Positions 26,201-34,084 of a stretch of 64,000 bases of DNA are shown in pieces (the stretch's first letter is position 1; every line of letters starts with the position of its first letter). A program made the translations under genes and the position numbers. Under the pieces are notes generated by a model. That model saw only the letters and a program-made list of their open reading frames with translations, did not search any database and had not been told where the DNA came from. The stretch comes from Lutimaribacter_A marinistellae (lineage in GTDB: Bacteria; Pseudomonadota; Alphaproteobacteria; Rhodobacterales; Rhodobacteraceae), in NCBI RefSeq assembly GCF_042648365.1, contig NZ_JBHRXI010000025.1, positions 166,182 to 230,181 on the forward strand, in the 5' to 3' direction.

Positions 26201-28488
26201 GTGGTGATGGCGATGATACGATCATCGGCAATGACGGTAGCGATACGCTGTCCGGTGGCGCCGGGAACGACACGATCTCGACAGGTCCGGGTGAGGATGT
26301 CGCGTCTGGCGGTGATGATCGGGACACGTTCATCGTTGTCGGCCAGAACGATCAGTTCGTTGACGGCAATGAAGGCGGCGACGACTTCGATACGCTGATT
26401 GTTTTCGGTAACGCCGAGGTCGAGTACGATCCGACAAACATCGAGAACGGCACCGTCTTCTATCTCGACGATGCGGATGTCCGGACCGGCGTGACGACGA
26501 CTTTCATCAATATCGAAGAAGTCATCATCCGGAATCCCCAGATCGACGGTGTTGTCGAAGGCGGCGATGGGGCTGACCTGATCGATGCAAGCTATACCGG
26601 CGACCCCGAAGGCGATGTCATCGACGGCTTCGATGCGCTGGAAAACTTCCTCGATCAGCCGATTGACAGTCTTGTTCCGTCGGACTTCTTCGAGGATCTC
26701 GGCGGCACGCCGCGAGGTGACCAGCGGGACGCGGTCGATGCCGGAGACGGTGACGACACGGTGTTCTCTGGCGCGGGCGACGATATCGTCAAGGGGCGCG
26801 GCGGCGACGACCTCGTCTATGCTGGCTTCGGCTTCGACGATGTCGCGGGCGGTGCTGGTAACGACACCCTCGACGGCCAGGAAGGCGATGACAAGCTGTT
26901 CGGTGAGGATGGCGACGACTTGCTGATTGGTGGCTTCGGCGACGATACCCTGCTGGGCGGTGACGGATCTGACACGGTTGAGGCTGGCCTTGGCCGCAAC
27001 TTCGTGCAGCTGGGTGCCGGGGATGACTTGGCGACCGGTGGTGACAACGCCGATACGATCGAGGCCGGAGATGGTGCAGATACCGTCTTTGCCGGTGGCG
27101 GCGACGACTCCGTACTTGCCTACGACCCCGCCTTTACGGGGGTCGCGTCGATCGGCCGGTCGCCCGACTTTGTCGACGGTGGCGCAGGCGATGACCGGAT
27201 CGGTACCGGTTCGGGTGACGACGTGGTCATGGGCGGAACCGGAAACGACGAGAAATATGGCGGGATCGGTGCCGACCAGATGGATGGCGGCGCAGGCAAC
27301 GACACGATCTTTGGCGACAGCGATCCGGATACGGCGCCGCCAGCCGATATTGCCGAGGCTCTGACCCTCGAACCTGGCAACGATACACTGACAGGTGGTG
27401 ACGGCGACGACGAGATCCATGGTCAGGACGGTAACGACTCGATCGACGGCGGAGGCGGAGATGATCTGCTTGCTGGCGGCATCAGCGGAGATACGATCCT
27501 TGGTGGCGCGGGCAATGACACGATCTACGGTGGTGACGCTCCGGGTGTTCCGAGCCTCGCTCCCAGCCTTGAGGACAGCATCGGTGACTCCATCGATGGT
27601 GGCGATGGCGATGACAGTGTCATAGGCAGCGACTTCAACGACACGATCACCGGTGGCGCAGGAGCCGACAACATGTCGGGTGGAGCCGGGCGCGACTTGT
27701 TCATCGGCGGCAACGACGGTGACATTGCCGATGGTGGTACCGATGGCGATGACTTCGACACGCTCGATCTGACCGGTATCGACTTTGAGATCGCCAGCCG
27801 TACTCTGGACCCGGACGGGGACAGCTTCTCGGGGACGATCAACTTCCTTGCTGCCGATGGCAGTGTCGAAGGGTCGATGGAGTACCGCGAGATCGAAGAG
27901 ATCATCCCCTGTTTCACCCCCGGTACGCGGATCGCGACGCCCAAAGGTGAACGGTTGGTGGAAGAGCTGGAAGTCGGTGATCGGATCATTACGCGGGACA
28001 ACGGCATCCAGGAGATCAAGTGGCTCGGCCGCCGCGATCTGGCCTCACGTGAACTGACCCGCGCGCCACATCTGCAGCCGGTCCTGATCCGTCAGGGCGC
28101 GTTGGGTGGCGGATTGCCGGAGCGGGACATGCTGGTTTCGCCCAACCACAGGATCTTGGTCGCCAATGACAAGACCGCGCTTTATTTCGAAGAGCGTGAA
28201 GTTCTTGTGGCCGCCAAGCACCTCACCGGCCTCGAGGGGGTCGATAAGATCGAGGTCGGTGAGGTCAGCTACATCCACTTCATGTTCGAACAGCACGAGG
28301 TGGTACTGTCCGACGGCGCCTGGACCGAAAGCTTCCAGCCCGGCGATCAGACGCTGGCCAGCATGGGTGATGCTCAACGTGAGGAGATCTATGAACTCTT
28401 CCCGGAACTGGCCGAGACCGAAGGTCTCGAAGCGTACACGGCTGCCCGCCGCTCGCTGAAGAAACACGAGGCGCGCCTGCTGCTCTGA
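23260..28488 (+). CDS. Secreted RTX calcium-binding protein with LamG-like start and C-terminal Hint domain
   Basis: Encodes 1742 very acidic residues from the ATG at 23260, preceded by AAAAGGAGAG. Residues about 1-250 resemble a LamG/concanavalin fold. Three RTX modules start near residues 258, 865 and 1114, each with a GDPxGDxxDxxDA motif followed by many GGxGxDxxx nonapeptides that form Ca2+ beta-rolls. Each ends with a DDFDTL segment and a F/YxxIE motif. A non-RTX sandwich lies at about 330-545. The last module runs directly into a Hint_2 domain starting at C1551 (CFTPGTRIATPKGE) with SPNHRIL further on. There is no Sec signal, so type I secretion is expected; no exporter is nearby. Hint domains can cut the chain at the Cys. 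Confidence 0.92.
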   Translation: MATNFDNPYSANLIGLWDFRTNFETNDTGLDDGIAQDGTPVDSPDFSAGWMFTGAGDSDRMDIDDGDDEPFDLDEGTIIASFRPFGFGSAVASGGSPTPGNQTVVSRGVEQSAGQAEDRGFFEMRVTPEGRVEVVHRDGDAEQVFGTSDGFFNDGDVVTATYTFSSEGTQTFSVVNETQGTSEQMSGEAPGLTLDIAEETEQSFSLAAREATDGNFDQNFFGGIDYVAVLDAPVNGGGLNGIVDGTPGDDDIDLGYTGDPEGDRIDNMDAIDPSANPNDDVVNAGDGDDMIDGADEDDDIYGGGGDDTATGGPGDDLIDGDGTAPGAGTVIREAFLWNEGPIQNDGVTYPDGEDLSGGVTQDTGNANVTFSVLTGSPGTTTEFDTVPQHTNQIDTDGPGANPASSLNSVLDGPGTATEYQLEFDRPVTDVSFRINDIDGSAGVRVTAFDEADNPITVNLGAGPRVMLSDTDAVPGADTGVSTGGFQDPIGEDYSMLVTIPGPVSRFVIEQANIGPEGSTINVTDVYFDVAQPFTGGGAPGDDSLDGGDGNDTLIGREGDDTLTGGEGQDSVDGGDGDDLIETGRDPLTELPDRGFPSYDGLPAVPADPDVMDDRDTVDGGDGNDTISTGDDNDMITGGAGMDLIDGGLDDDTIDGGTGDDTLIGSEGADSIIAGDGADVVYGGLDPSFPDRLNIRDDGSDGRPADPETTNGDDTIDGGAGDDTIFGQDDTDVITGGEGDDLIDAGIDNDIVDGGTGNDTITGGHGADLLAGGDDRDTFLGGDNGDQVDGGSGGDDFDTLDLRGLGPIGVIYTSPDEEDGIAVIGDTGGVVTFEEIETVLIDDPLEPDGIVEGTFDDDIIDLAYDGDPNGDFVDNDDAILPGQVGDDDIIIAKTGDDAILSGDGNDNVFAGAGDDTAYGDDGDDTVRGQEGDDVLEGNAGDDQIHGGDGDDALDAGRGNDTMFGDAGNDVLTGNPGDDVLDGGDGDDTIIGNDGSDTLSGGAGNDTISTGPGEDVASGGDDRDTFIVVGQNDQFVDGNEGGDDFDTLIVFGNAEVEYDPTNIENGTVFYLDDADVRTGVTTTFINIEEVIIRNPQIDGVVEGGDGADLIDASYTGDPEGDVIDGFDALENFLDQPIDSLVPSDFFEDLGGTPRGDQRDAVDAGDGDDTVFSGAGDDIVKGRGGDDLVYAGFGFDDVAGGAGNDTLDGQEGDDKLFGEDGDDLLIGGFGDDTLLGGDGSDTVEAGLGRNFVQLGAGDDLATGGDNADTIEAGDGADTVFAGGGDDSVLAYDPAFTGVASIGRSPDFVDGGAGDDRIGTGSGDDVVMGGTGNDEKYGGIGADQMDGGAGNDTIFGDSDPDTAPPADIAEALTLEPGNDTLTGGDGDDEIHGQDGNDSIDGGGGDDLLAGGISGDTILGGAGNDTIYGGDAPGVPSLAPSLEDSIGDSIDGGDGDDSVIGSDFNDTITGGAGADNMSGGAGRDLFIGGNDGDIADGGTDGDDFDTLDLTGIDFEIASRTLDPDGDSFSGTINFLAADGSVEGSMEYREIEEIIPCFTPGTRIATPKGERLVEELEVGDRIITRDNGIQEIKWLGRRDLASRELTRAPHLQPVLIRQGALGGGLPERDMLVSPNHRILVANDKTALYFEEREVLVAAKHLTGLEGVDKIEVGEVSYIHFMFEQHEVVLSDGAWTESFQPGDQTLASMGDAQREEIYELFPELAETEGLEAYTAARRSLKKHEARLLL
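24100..27750 (+). repeat. RTX nonapeptide repeat blocks within the secreted protein gene
   Basis: The coding sequence repeats the nonapeptide pattern GGxGxDxxx dozens of times (for example GGDGNDTLI, GGAGNDTIS), in blocks interrupted by longer non-repeat linkers. The DNA is not an exact tandem repeat; synonymous codons vary, so conservation is at the protein level. The same periodicity creates long false open frames on the opposite strand. Confidence 0.88.
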
Positions 28489-28549
28489 GCGGCGGGCCTC
28501 GAACCTCCCCGATTTGCAGCTGCCGTGGGCGACGGGGACCCGCGGGCAT

Positions 28550-28575
28550 GGGTGGTGCGCACAGGCGCACCACCC
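28550..28575. terminator. Strong hairpin between two convergent genes
   Basis: Perfect 11-bp stem GGGTGGTGCGC / GCGCACCACCC (28550-28560 and 28565-28575) with tetraloop ACAG. It lies between the stop of the RTX-Hint gene and the stop of the convergent nucleotidyltransferase gene. There is no T-run on either strand, so it is not a textbook intrinsic terminator, but its position suggests a two-way transcription end or RNA 3' protection. Confidence 0.5.
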
Positions 28576-28584
28576 CTCGCTGCT

Positions 28585-29181
28585 TCATGAACGGGATTTT
28601 TGCCAGCTTTCCCAAGCTTCGGGCGTGTCTAGATCCAGCCGAGCGCGTTTCCCTGCAAGCGGAACGAAGCAGGTGGCGTCACGGTGTCGCTCAACCACGC
28701 TTTGTGCTCCGCCGTCACCGGTCAAGGCAAGAAGCTCGGGGAAAAGTTCAGAGTGAAAGATCACAGGATGGCCTGGTGCGCCGTCATCCGTCGTGCCCCG
28801 CCAGATCAAATGCTCTCTGTCCTGATCGGCCACATTGAGTACCTTAGTTAGGTCCTCAGCGGTGAGATCTGGAAGATCGGCCAACAAAACCATGGCCGCA
28901 TGGCAATGCACTGGAAGTGCGGCAATTGCGCGGCGCAGGCTGGCATTCATTCCTTCCTGACGATCGGGGACGGCAACGGTGTTGAGATCCAACCCGGCGA
29001 GTGCCTCGAACCTCGGATGTGGAGACGGCGGGAGCGCCACCCAAAGTGGACCCGCGCTCAAAGCTCTGAGCGCGGTTCGCCGCAGCAATGGAATGCCGTC
29101 TACCGGCTGCAGGAGCTTGTCTTTCCCCCCCATGCGGGAAGACGTGCCAGCGGCAAGTAGGATAACAGGAATGGAGGTCAT
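28585..29181 (-). CDS. MobA-like NTP transferase (molybdenum-cofactor nucleotidyltransferase type)
   Basis: Encodes 198 residues from the ATG at 29181-29179, with AATGGAGG near it; the longer frame upstream is not protein-like. The N-terminal VILLAAGTSSRMGGKDKLL is the nucleotide-binding motif of NTP_transf_3 proteins. LLADLPDLTAEDL carries the metal-binding Asp, and GAPGHPVIF matches the MocA/CoxI-like group, which transfers CMP or GMP to molybdopterin. No molybdoenzyme gene is adjacent, so the acceptor remains uncertain. Confidence 0.8.
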   Translation of the reverse strand: MTSIPVILLAAGTSSRMGGKDKLLQPVDGIPLLRRTALRALSAGPLWVALPPSPHPRFEALAGLDLNTVAVPDRQEGMNASLRRAIAALPVHCHAAMVLLADLPDLTAEDLTKVLNVADQDREHLIWRGTTDDGAPGHPVIFHSELFPELLALTGDGGAQSVVERHRDATCFVPLAGKRARLDLDTPEAWESWQKSRS

Positions 29182-29212
29182 GCCTCCATTCTGCTTTGTT
29201 TCCGTGAGGTTG

Positions 29213-31630
29213 TCAGCCTCGCATTCGCAGGGCTTCGGGGTCGAAGAGCGGTGTCGAGACAACGTGTGCCTTTCGCATCTGTCCCAGTATTTCAATCTCG
29301 ACCTCTCGCCCATCAGCTACCTTGGCGGTCGGCAAGAAGCCCATCGCGACTGACTTCTGAGCGTAATGTGAGTATCCGCCAGAGGTACAATAGCCGACAA
29401 CTTCGCCATCGAGCCAGATGGGCTCGTAGGCGTTCACATCAGCATCGTCTGCATCGACGATAAAGGCGCAGAGCTTGCGAGACGGCGGCGTTTCACGTTC
29501 AACCTCGGCGGTCGATCTGCCAATGAAATCAGTGTTCTTGCGGAAGGAGATGAAGCGATCAAGCCCGGTTTCGGCCGCAGTGTAATCCGGTGAGTACTCC
29601 CGCATCCAAGACCCAAAGAACCGGTCGAGCCGCAAGGACATCATGGCTCTCATGCCGAAGGGTATCATGCCGTGTGGTTTGCCGGCCTGCCACAGCGTCC
29701 ACCACAGGTTTCGCTGGGCCATCGGGTCGCAAAAGATCTCGAACCCCAGATCGCCAGTGTAACTTACCCGCTGCACGATGCAGTCCGTCATGCCCACGAC
29801 CAAACGCCTGACATCCAGAAACCGCATGTCGCTGATGTCAGTTCTGGTACACGCTGCCAAAACATCGCGCGCCACTGGACCCGCGATCTGAAAGCCGGTC
29901 AATTTATCGCTTGCATTTTCGATGGTTACGCCGTCTTCCGCGTGCATTTCGAACCAACGCATGTGAAAGACCTGCGCACCGTAGGATGCGGTCAGCCGAA
30001 ACTCGTCCTCCGCAAGGCAGGACACCGTGAAATCGCCGTAGAGCTTTCCCGCATGGTTCAGCATCGGGGTCAGCGACAAACGTCCCGGCTGGGGGATGCG
30101 GCCGGCCATGATCCGATCGAGCCACGCGCGCGCATTCGGCCCGCTTACCCGGTACTTCCCGAAATTGTGCACTTCGTTGATACCGACCCCTTCGCGAACA
30201 CCGCGCACTTCTCGCCCTGTCGCGGCAAAGGCGTCGGATCGGCGGAAGGACGGGGTCTCGAAGGAAGGTTCGCCGGCTTCAGCAAAATAGTTCGTGACCT
30301 CCAACCCGTACTGCTGCCCCCAGACAGCCCCCATTTCTGAGAAAATGTCGTACATCGGGGTGGTCCGGTTTGGGCGCGCGGCCGGAAGCTCTTCGTTCGG
30401 GTAGGAGACAGAGAACCGTTTTTGGTAATTCTCGATCACCTTCGGCCGGGTGTATCCGGGCGTGATCCAGTCGCCAAAGCGGGCGACGTCCATCGCCATC
30501 ACATCGCGTTCGGGCGCACCTTCGATCATCCATTGCGCAAGCGTCAGGCCAACACCGCCGCCTTGCGAAAAACCGGCCATGACGCCACAAGCCGACCAGT
30601 AGTTGCGCATTCCCGGTACGGGGCCCACCAAGGGGTTGCCATCGGGCGCAAAGGTAAACGGGCCGTGGATCACCGATTTCACGCCTGCACGTTCAAGAAC
30701 CGGGAAGCGGCGATAGGCGAAATCGATGCTGTCGGCGATCTTGTCATAGTCGTCTGGCAGCAGTTCGTGCCCGAAAGTCCACGGTGTGCCATCCACGGCC
30801 CAGGGTTTGCAGGGTTGTTCGTAGAAACCGATACACAAGCCGCGACCTTCCTGGCGCAAGTAGCTTTCGCCGGCCGGGTCCATCACATGAGGATGTTCGC
30901 CACCCGCATCAATTATCGCTTCGATCTCCGGGATCGCGTCGGTGACTAGGTACTGATGCTCCATCGGGTGCAGCGGGAAATACACGCCCGCCATGGCGCC
31001 CACTTCTCGCGCCCAGAGCCCGCCGGCGTTTACGATATGCTCGGCATGGATCGTGCCTTTGTCCGTTACGACATCCCACGTTCCGTCCGTTCTCTGGCGT
31101 GTTTCGCGAACCATGCAATGCGTCTCGATGGAGGCACCACCCATGCGCGCGGCCTTTGCATAGGCGTGCGTGGTTCCTGAGGGATCGAGATGACCGTCCA
31201 GCGGATCATAGAGAGCTCCGATGATGCCGTCCGTATTGGTGACCGGCGCTATCCTGCGGATTTCGTCAGGGCCAACGATTTCCGTTTCCAGCCCCATGAA
31301 ACGGTGCTTGGCGCGTTCGGCAAGAAGCATGTCGAACCGGTCGCGATTATCGGCAAGGGTCACGCCACCGACATGGTGCAACCCGCAAGACATCCCCGTA
31401 ATCTCTTCCAATTCCTTGTAGAGACGGATGGTGTAACCTTGCAGGGCGGCCATATTCGTATCGCCATTCAGCGTGTGGAACCCGCCCGCAGCATGCCATG
31501 TCGAACCCGAGGTCAGTTCGGACCGTTCCAGCAGCATAACATCTGACCAGCCCAGCTTGGTCAGGTGATAAAGCACCGAACATCCGACGACGCCGCCGCC
31601 TATGACGGCAACTCGGGTTGTGGTCTGCAT
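29213..31630 (-). CDS. FAD-dependent oxidoreductase with GcvT domains (dimethylglycine/sarcosine dehydrogenase-like)
   Basis: Encodes 805 residues. The N-terminal FAD domain (DAO fold, about 1-380) has the dinucleotide motif VAVIGGGVVGCSVLYHL. STWHAAGGFH contains H46, the position used for covalent flavin in this family. A bridging FAO_M segment follows. The C-terminal GcvT half (about 430-800) binds tetrahydrofolate and accepts the one-carbon unit as methylene-THF. Such enzymes oxidise N-methyl groups of dimethylglycine, sarcosine or related methylamines, which are common osmolyte products in marine bacteria. A GAGGGACGG site precedes the ATG. Confidence 0.9.
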   Translation of the reverse strand: MQTTTRVAVIGGGVVGCSVLYHLTKLGWSDVMLLERSELTSGSTWHAAGGFHTLNGDTNMAALQGYTIRLYKELEEITGMSCGLHHVGGVTLADNRDRFDMLLAERAKHRFMGLETEIVGPDEIRRIAPVTNTDGIIGALYDPLDGHLDPSGTTHAYAKAARMGGASIETHCMVRETRQRTDGTWDVVTDKGTIHAEHIVNAGGLWAREVGAMAGVYFPLHPMEHQYLVTDAIPEIEAIIDAGGEHPHVMDPAGESYLRQEGRGLCIGFYEQPCKPWAVDGTPWTFGHELLPDDYDKIADSIDFAYRRFPVLERAGVKSVIHGPFTFAPDGNPLVGPVPGMRNYWSACGVMAGFSQGGGVGLTLAQWMIEGAPERDVMAMDVARFGDWITPGYTRPKVIENYQKRFSVSYPNEELPAARPNRTTPMYDIFSEMGAVWGQQYGLEVTNYFAEAGEPSFETPSFRRSDAFAATGREVRGVREGVGINEVHNFGKYRVSGPNARAWLDRIMAGRIPQPGRLSLTPMLNHAGKLYGDFTVSCLAEDEFRLTASYGAQVFHMRWFEMHAEDGVTIENASDKLTGFQIAGPVARDVLAACTRTDISDMRFLDVRRLVVGMTDCIVQRVSYTGDLGFEIFCDPMAQRNLWWTLWQAGKPHGMIPFGMRAMMSLRLDRFFGSWMREYSPDYTAAETGLDRFISFRKNTDFIGRSTAEVERETPPSRKLCAFIVDADDADVNAYEPIWLDGEVVGYCTSGGYSHYAQKSVAMGFLPTAKVADGREVEIEILGQMRKAHVVSTPLFDPEALRMRG

Positions 31631-31760
31631 ATCCGTCCCTCCGCTTGTTCGGCGCCACCCTGCGCGAGGCTGGGAAGGCCAGCAAGACCGTTTGCGACAG
31701 ATAATGTCGTGGTTGCCCCGTCACTCCGCCTGCGCCCAAAGCGTCGGGCGGAGTTGCGGC

Positions 31761-33068
31761 TTACAGCGGCCGGATTTTCAGCTCGGTAACGCGGTTGCCC
31801 TCGCGTGCTGTCACCTCGAAGCGGAAGCCGTGGAATGAAAAGACCTGTCCGACGACCGGTATCATCTGCGCCTCGTGAATCACGAGACCCGCCAGTGTGT
31901 TCGCTTCGTCGTCGGGCAGCGACCAGTCCATCTCCCGGTTCAGGTCCCGGATCGTCGTTGCACCCTCGACAATGAACTGACCATCATCGGTCCGGCGCGC
32001 AACGCTTTCTTCGGCCACGTCGAATTCGTCGGTGATCTCGCCGACGATTTCCTCGAGGATGTCTTCCAGCGTGATCAAGCCTCGCAGCGAGCCGTATTCG
32101 TCGACCACCAGCGCAAAATGGCTGCGCATCCGCAGGAACTCCCGCATCTGGTCGTCGAGTGTCGTTGTTTCAGGAACGAAATAGGGGGCCTTGGCCACCT
32201 CTGAGACATCGAACTGCTGAACCCGGGCCTTCGGACTCTCGGCTTCGCCAAGCTCGGTATAGAGCGTTCTGAACAGGTCTTTGGCGTGGATCACACCGAT
32301 GATGTTTTCCTGTTCGTTCCGGAACACGGGCAGACGCGTGTGACGGCTCTGTAGACATTGCTCCAGAATGACTTCGGGATCCGAATCCGCATCGATCATC
32401 TCTATCCCGGAACGGTGTAGCATGATTTCTTCGACGGTGCGGTCACCGAGGTCGAGTGCGCCAAGGATTCGGTCGCGATCTTCTTTTTCTACTACGCCTT
32501 CGGAATGGCCAAGATGAAGCGCACCTGCAATTTCTTCTCGTACCGCAAGGACATGACTGTCTGGGTCGATCCGGACGCCGAATAGCCTAAGGACGCCGCG
32601 TACGAGCAGGCGAACGGCGCTGACAACGGGGGCAAAGACCGTGACAACTACACCGATGATCGGTGCGACCGCCGATGCGGCCTTTTCCGCATTCGTAATC
32701 GCATAGGTCTTTGGCAACACTTCGGCGAAGATCAAAACCAAGAGCGTCATCACGAGAGTGGCCAGTGCGACCCCGCTTTCACCGAACAAGCGTGTGAAGA
32801 GAGCGGTCGCAAGCGACGCGGCAAGAATGTTGACGAGGTTGTTGCCCAGAAGAACAGAGCCGATAAGCCGCTCGTTATCCTCTGTGATGTCCAGCGCACG
32901 CTGCGCCCCGCGCGAGCCCTTGTCAGCTCGCGTCCGAAGCTTGGCCCGAGACGAGGCGGTCAGAGCTGTCTCGGAGCCGGAAAAGAATCCTGAAAGTACA
33001 AGGAGCAAGAGAATGGCGCCAGTGGTAAGCCAAAAGGCGCCGTCGATCAAAGAAGGAGAAGGGTCCAT
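31761..33068 (-). CDS. CNNM/CorC-type membrane protein (DUF21 and CBS pair)
   Basis: Encodes 435 residues. The DUF21 transmembrane domain (about 15-190) has FFSGSETALTASSRAKL, the CNNM signature. Two CBS domains follow (about 210-330; SGIEMIDADSDPEVILEQC, and LEDILEEIVGEI after the second). A C-terminal CorC_HlyC domain completes the protein (about 345-435). Family members export or regulate Mg2+ and Co2+. It lies downstream of xerD on the same strand, 53 nt apart, in an arrangement often seen in this bacterial group. Confidence 0.93.
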   Translation of the reverse strand: MDPSPSLIDGAFWLTTGAILLLLVLSGFFSGSETALTASSRAKLRTRADKGSRGAQRALDITEDNERLIGSVLLGNNLVNILAASLATALFTRLFGESGVALATLVMTLLVLIFAEVLPKTYAITNAEKAASAVAPIIGVVVTVFAPVVSAVRLLVRGVLRLFGVRIDPDSHVLAVREEIAGALHLGHSEGVVEKEDRDRILGALDLGDRTVEEIMLHRSGIEMIDADSDPEVILEQCLQSRHTRLPVFRNEQENIIGVIHAKDLFRTLYTELGEAESPKARVQQFDVSEVAKAPYFVPETTTLDDQMREFLRMRSHFALVVDEYGSLRGLITLEDILEEIVGEITDEFDVAEESVARRTDDGQFIVEGATTIRDLNREMDWSLPDDEANTLAGLVIHEAQMIPVVGQVFSFHGFRFEVTAREGNRVTELKIRPL

Positions 33069-33121
33069 CGGGTTCCGGTTCAGCAGTGTTCCCTATCTTA
33101 TGGGGGTGCGAACCAAACCAA

Positions 33122-34084
33122 TCAAGTGCGGCGTGATGGCCCGTCGCGGTCGTCCTGATCGGCAAGCGGATGGTGGTCCAGAACGAGGTCGCGCAAACGC
33201 TCTTCCAGAACGTGTGTATAGATTTCGGTCGTGGCCACGTCGGCGTGTCCAAGTAGCGTCTGGATCGAGCGCAAGTCAGCGCCATTTGCCAGCAGGTGCG
33301 TTGCAAAAGCATGGCGCAAGGTGTGCGGCGTGACCTTTTCGGGCGAGACGCCGCCCGCAACAGCGAGCTCCTTGATCAGCAGATAAAACCTGTGCCGGGT
33401 CAAATATCCTGCTTTGCCGCGCGACGGAAAGAGGAACCGTGATGTAGGGCGCCCCCGGCGTTCGGCTTCCGCTTCCGCCTGATCCCGCGTTTCGAGCCAT
33501 TCAGCCAAAGCCTCTCGGGCAGGAGGGGATAGCGGGACCATACGTTCCTTGCCGCCTTTCCCTTTGATAAGCAGCATCCTCGGATCTCCCCGGGCGGCTG
33601 CAACTGGAAGCGATACCAATTCGCTGACCCGCATACCGGTCGCATAAAGAAGCTCCATTAGGCAGGTATTGCGAAGACGTTCGCGCCCGCTGGTACGGGC
33701 AGCTTCCAACAGACGGTCGACCTCTAGGACGTCCAGCGTTTTGGGGAGCCTCGCTGCGCGGCCCGGACCCTTGATCTGGATCGCCGGATTGTCGCTGCGC
33801 CAACCCTCTTCAAAGGCAAAGCGATAAATCTGACGTATTGCCGACAGTCGCCGCGCACGCGTGGCGCGAGAAAGGCCCTCCGTTTCACAGGAGATCAGGT
33901 ACGCCTCTACGGCCGCTTGATCGAGCGTTGCGAATTCCAAATCTCGATGGGCCGCCCAGTCCGCGAAATCCTTCAAGTCCCGACCATATGCAAGAAGGGT
34001 GTTGTTCGCAGCGCCTTGTTCGGCGGCCTGTGCGTCTAAAAAGGTCGAGATCCACTGATGCATTGTCGCGGGGCCGGATGTCAT
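33122..34084 (-). CDS. xerD: Tyrosine recombinase XerD
   Basis: Encodes 320 residues. The N-terminal SAM-like core-binding domain spans about 8-95. The catalytic domain has R152 (ATGMRVSEL), K176 (IKGKGGKER), H254 and R257 (HTLRHAFATHLL), H280 (LLGHADVATTEIYTHV) and the nucleophile Y289. All six active-site residues are present. With XerC it resolves chromosome dimers at dif. Chromosomal neighbours (CorC, aroK region) and the absence of phage genes argue for the housekeeping enzyme, not an integrase. Confidence 0.93.
   Translation of the reverse strand: MTSGPATMHQWISTFLDAQAAEQGAANNTLLAYGRDLKDFADWAAHRDLEFATLDQAAVEAYLISCETEGLSRATRARRLSAIRQIYRFAFEEGWRSDNPAIQIKGPGRAARLPKTLDVLEVDRLLEAARTSGRERLRNTCLMELLYATGMRVSELVSLPVAAARGDPRMLLIKGKGGKERMVPLSPPAREALAEWLETRDQAEAEAERRGRPTSRFLFPSRGKAGYLTRHRFYLLIKELAVAGGVSPEKVTPHTLRHAFATHLLANGADLRSIQTLLGHADVATTEIYTHVLEERLRDLVLDHHPLADQDDRDGPSRRT

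Noticed and set aside
25048..27420. 790-residue open frame on the minus strand within the RTX gene
   Set aside because: It is a by-product of the repeated GGxGxD codons; it has no ribosome site, no domain and lies wholly inside a clear gene.
24100..27750. Possible CRISPR array or DNA tandem repeat
   Set aside because: Periodicity is at the protein level (nonapeptides with varied codons), with no constant repeat and spacer pattern.
33122..34084. Phage or island integrase
   Set aside because: Neighbours are housekeeping genes, there is no attachment site, and the sequence fits XerD.
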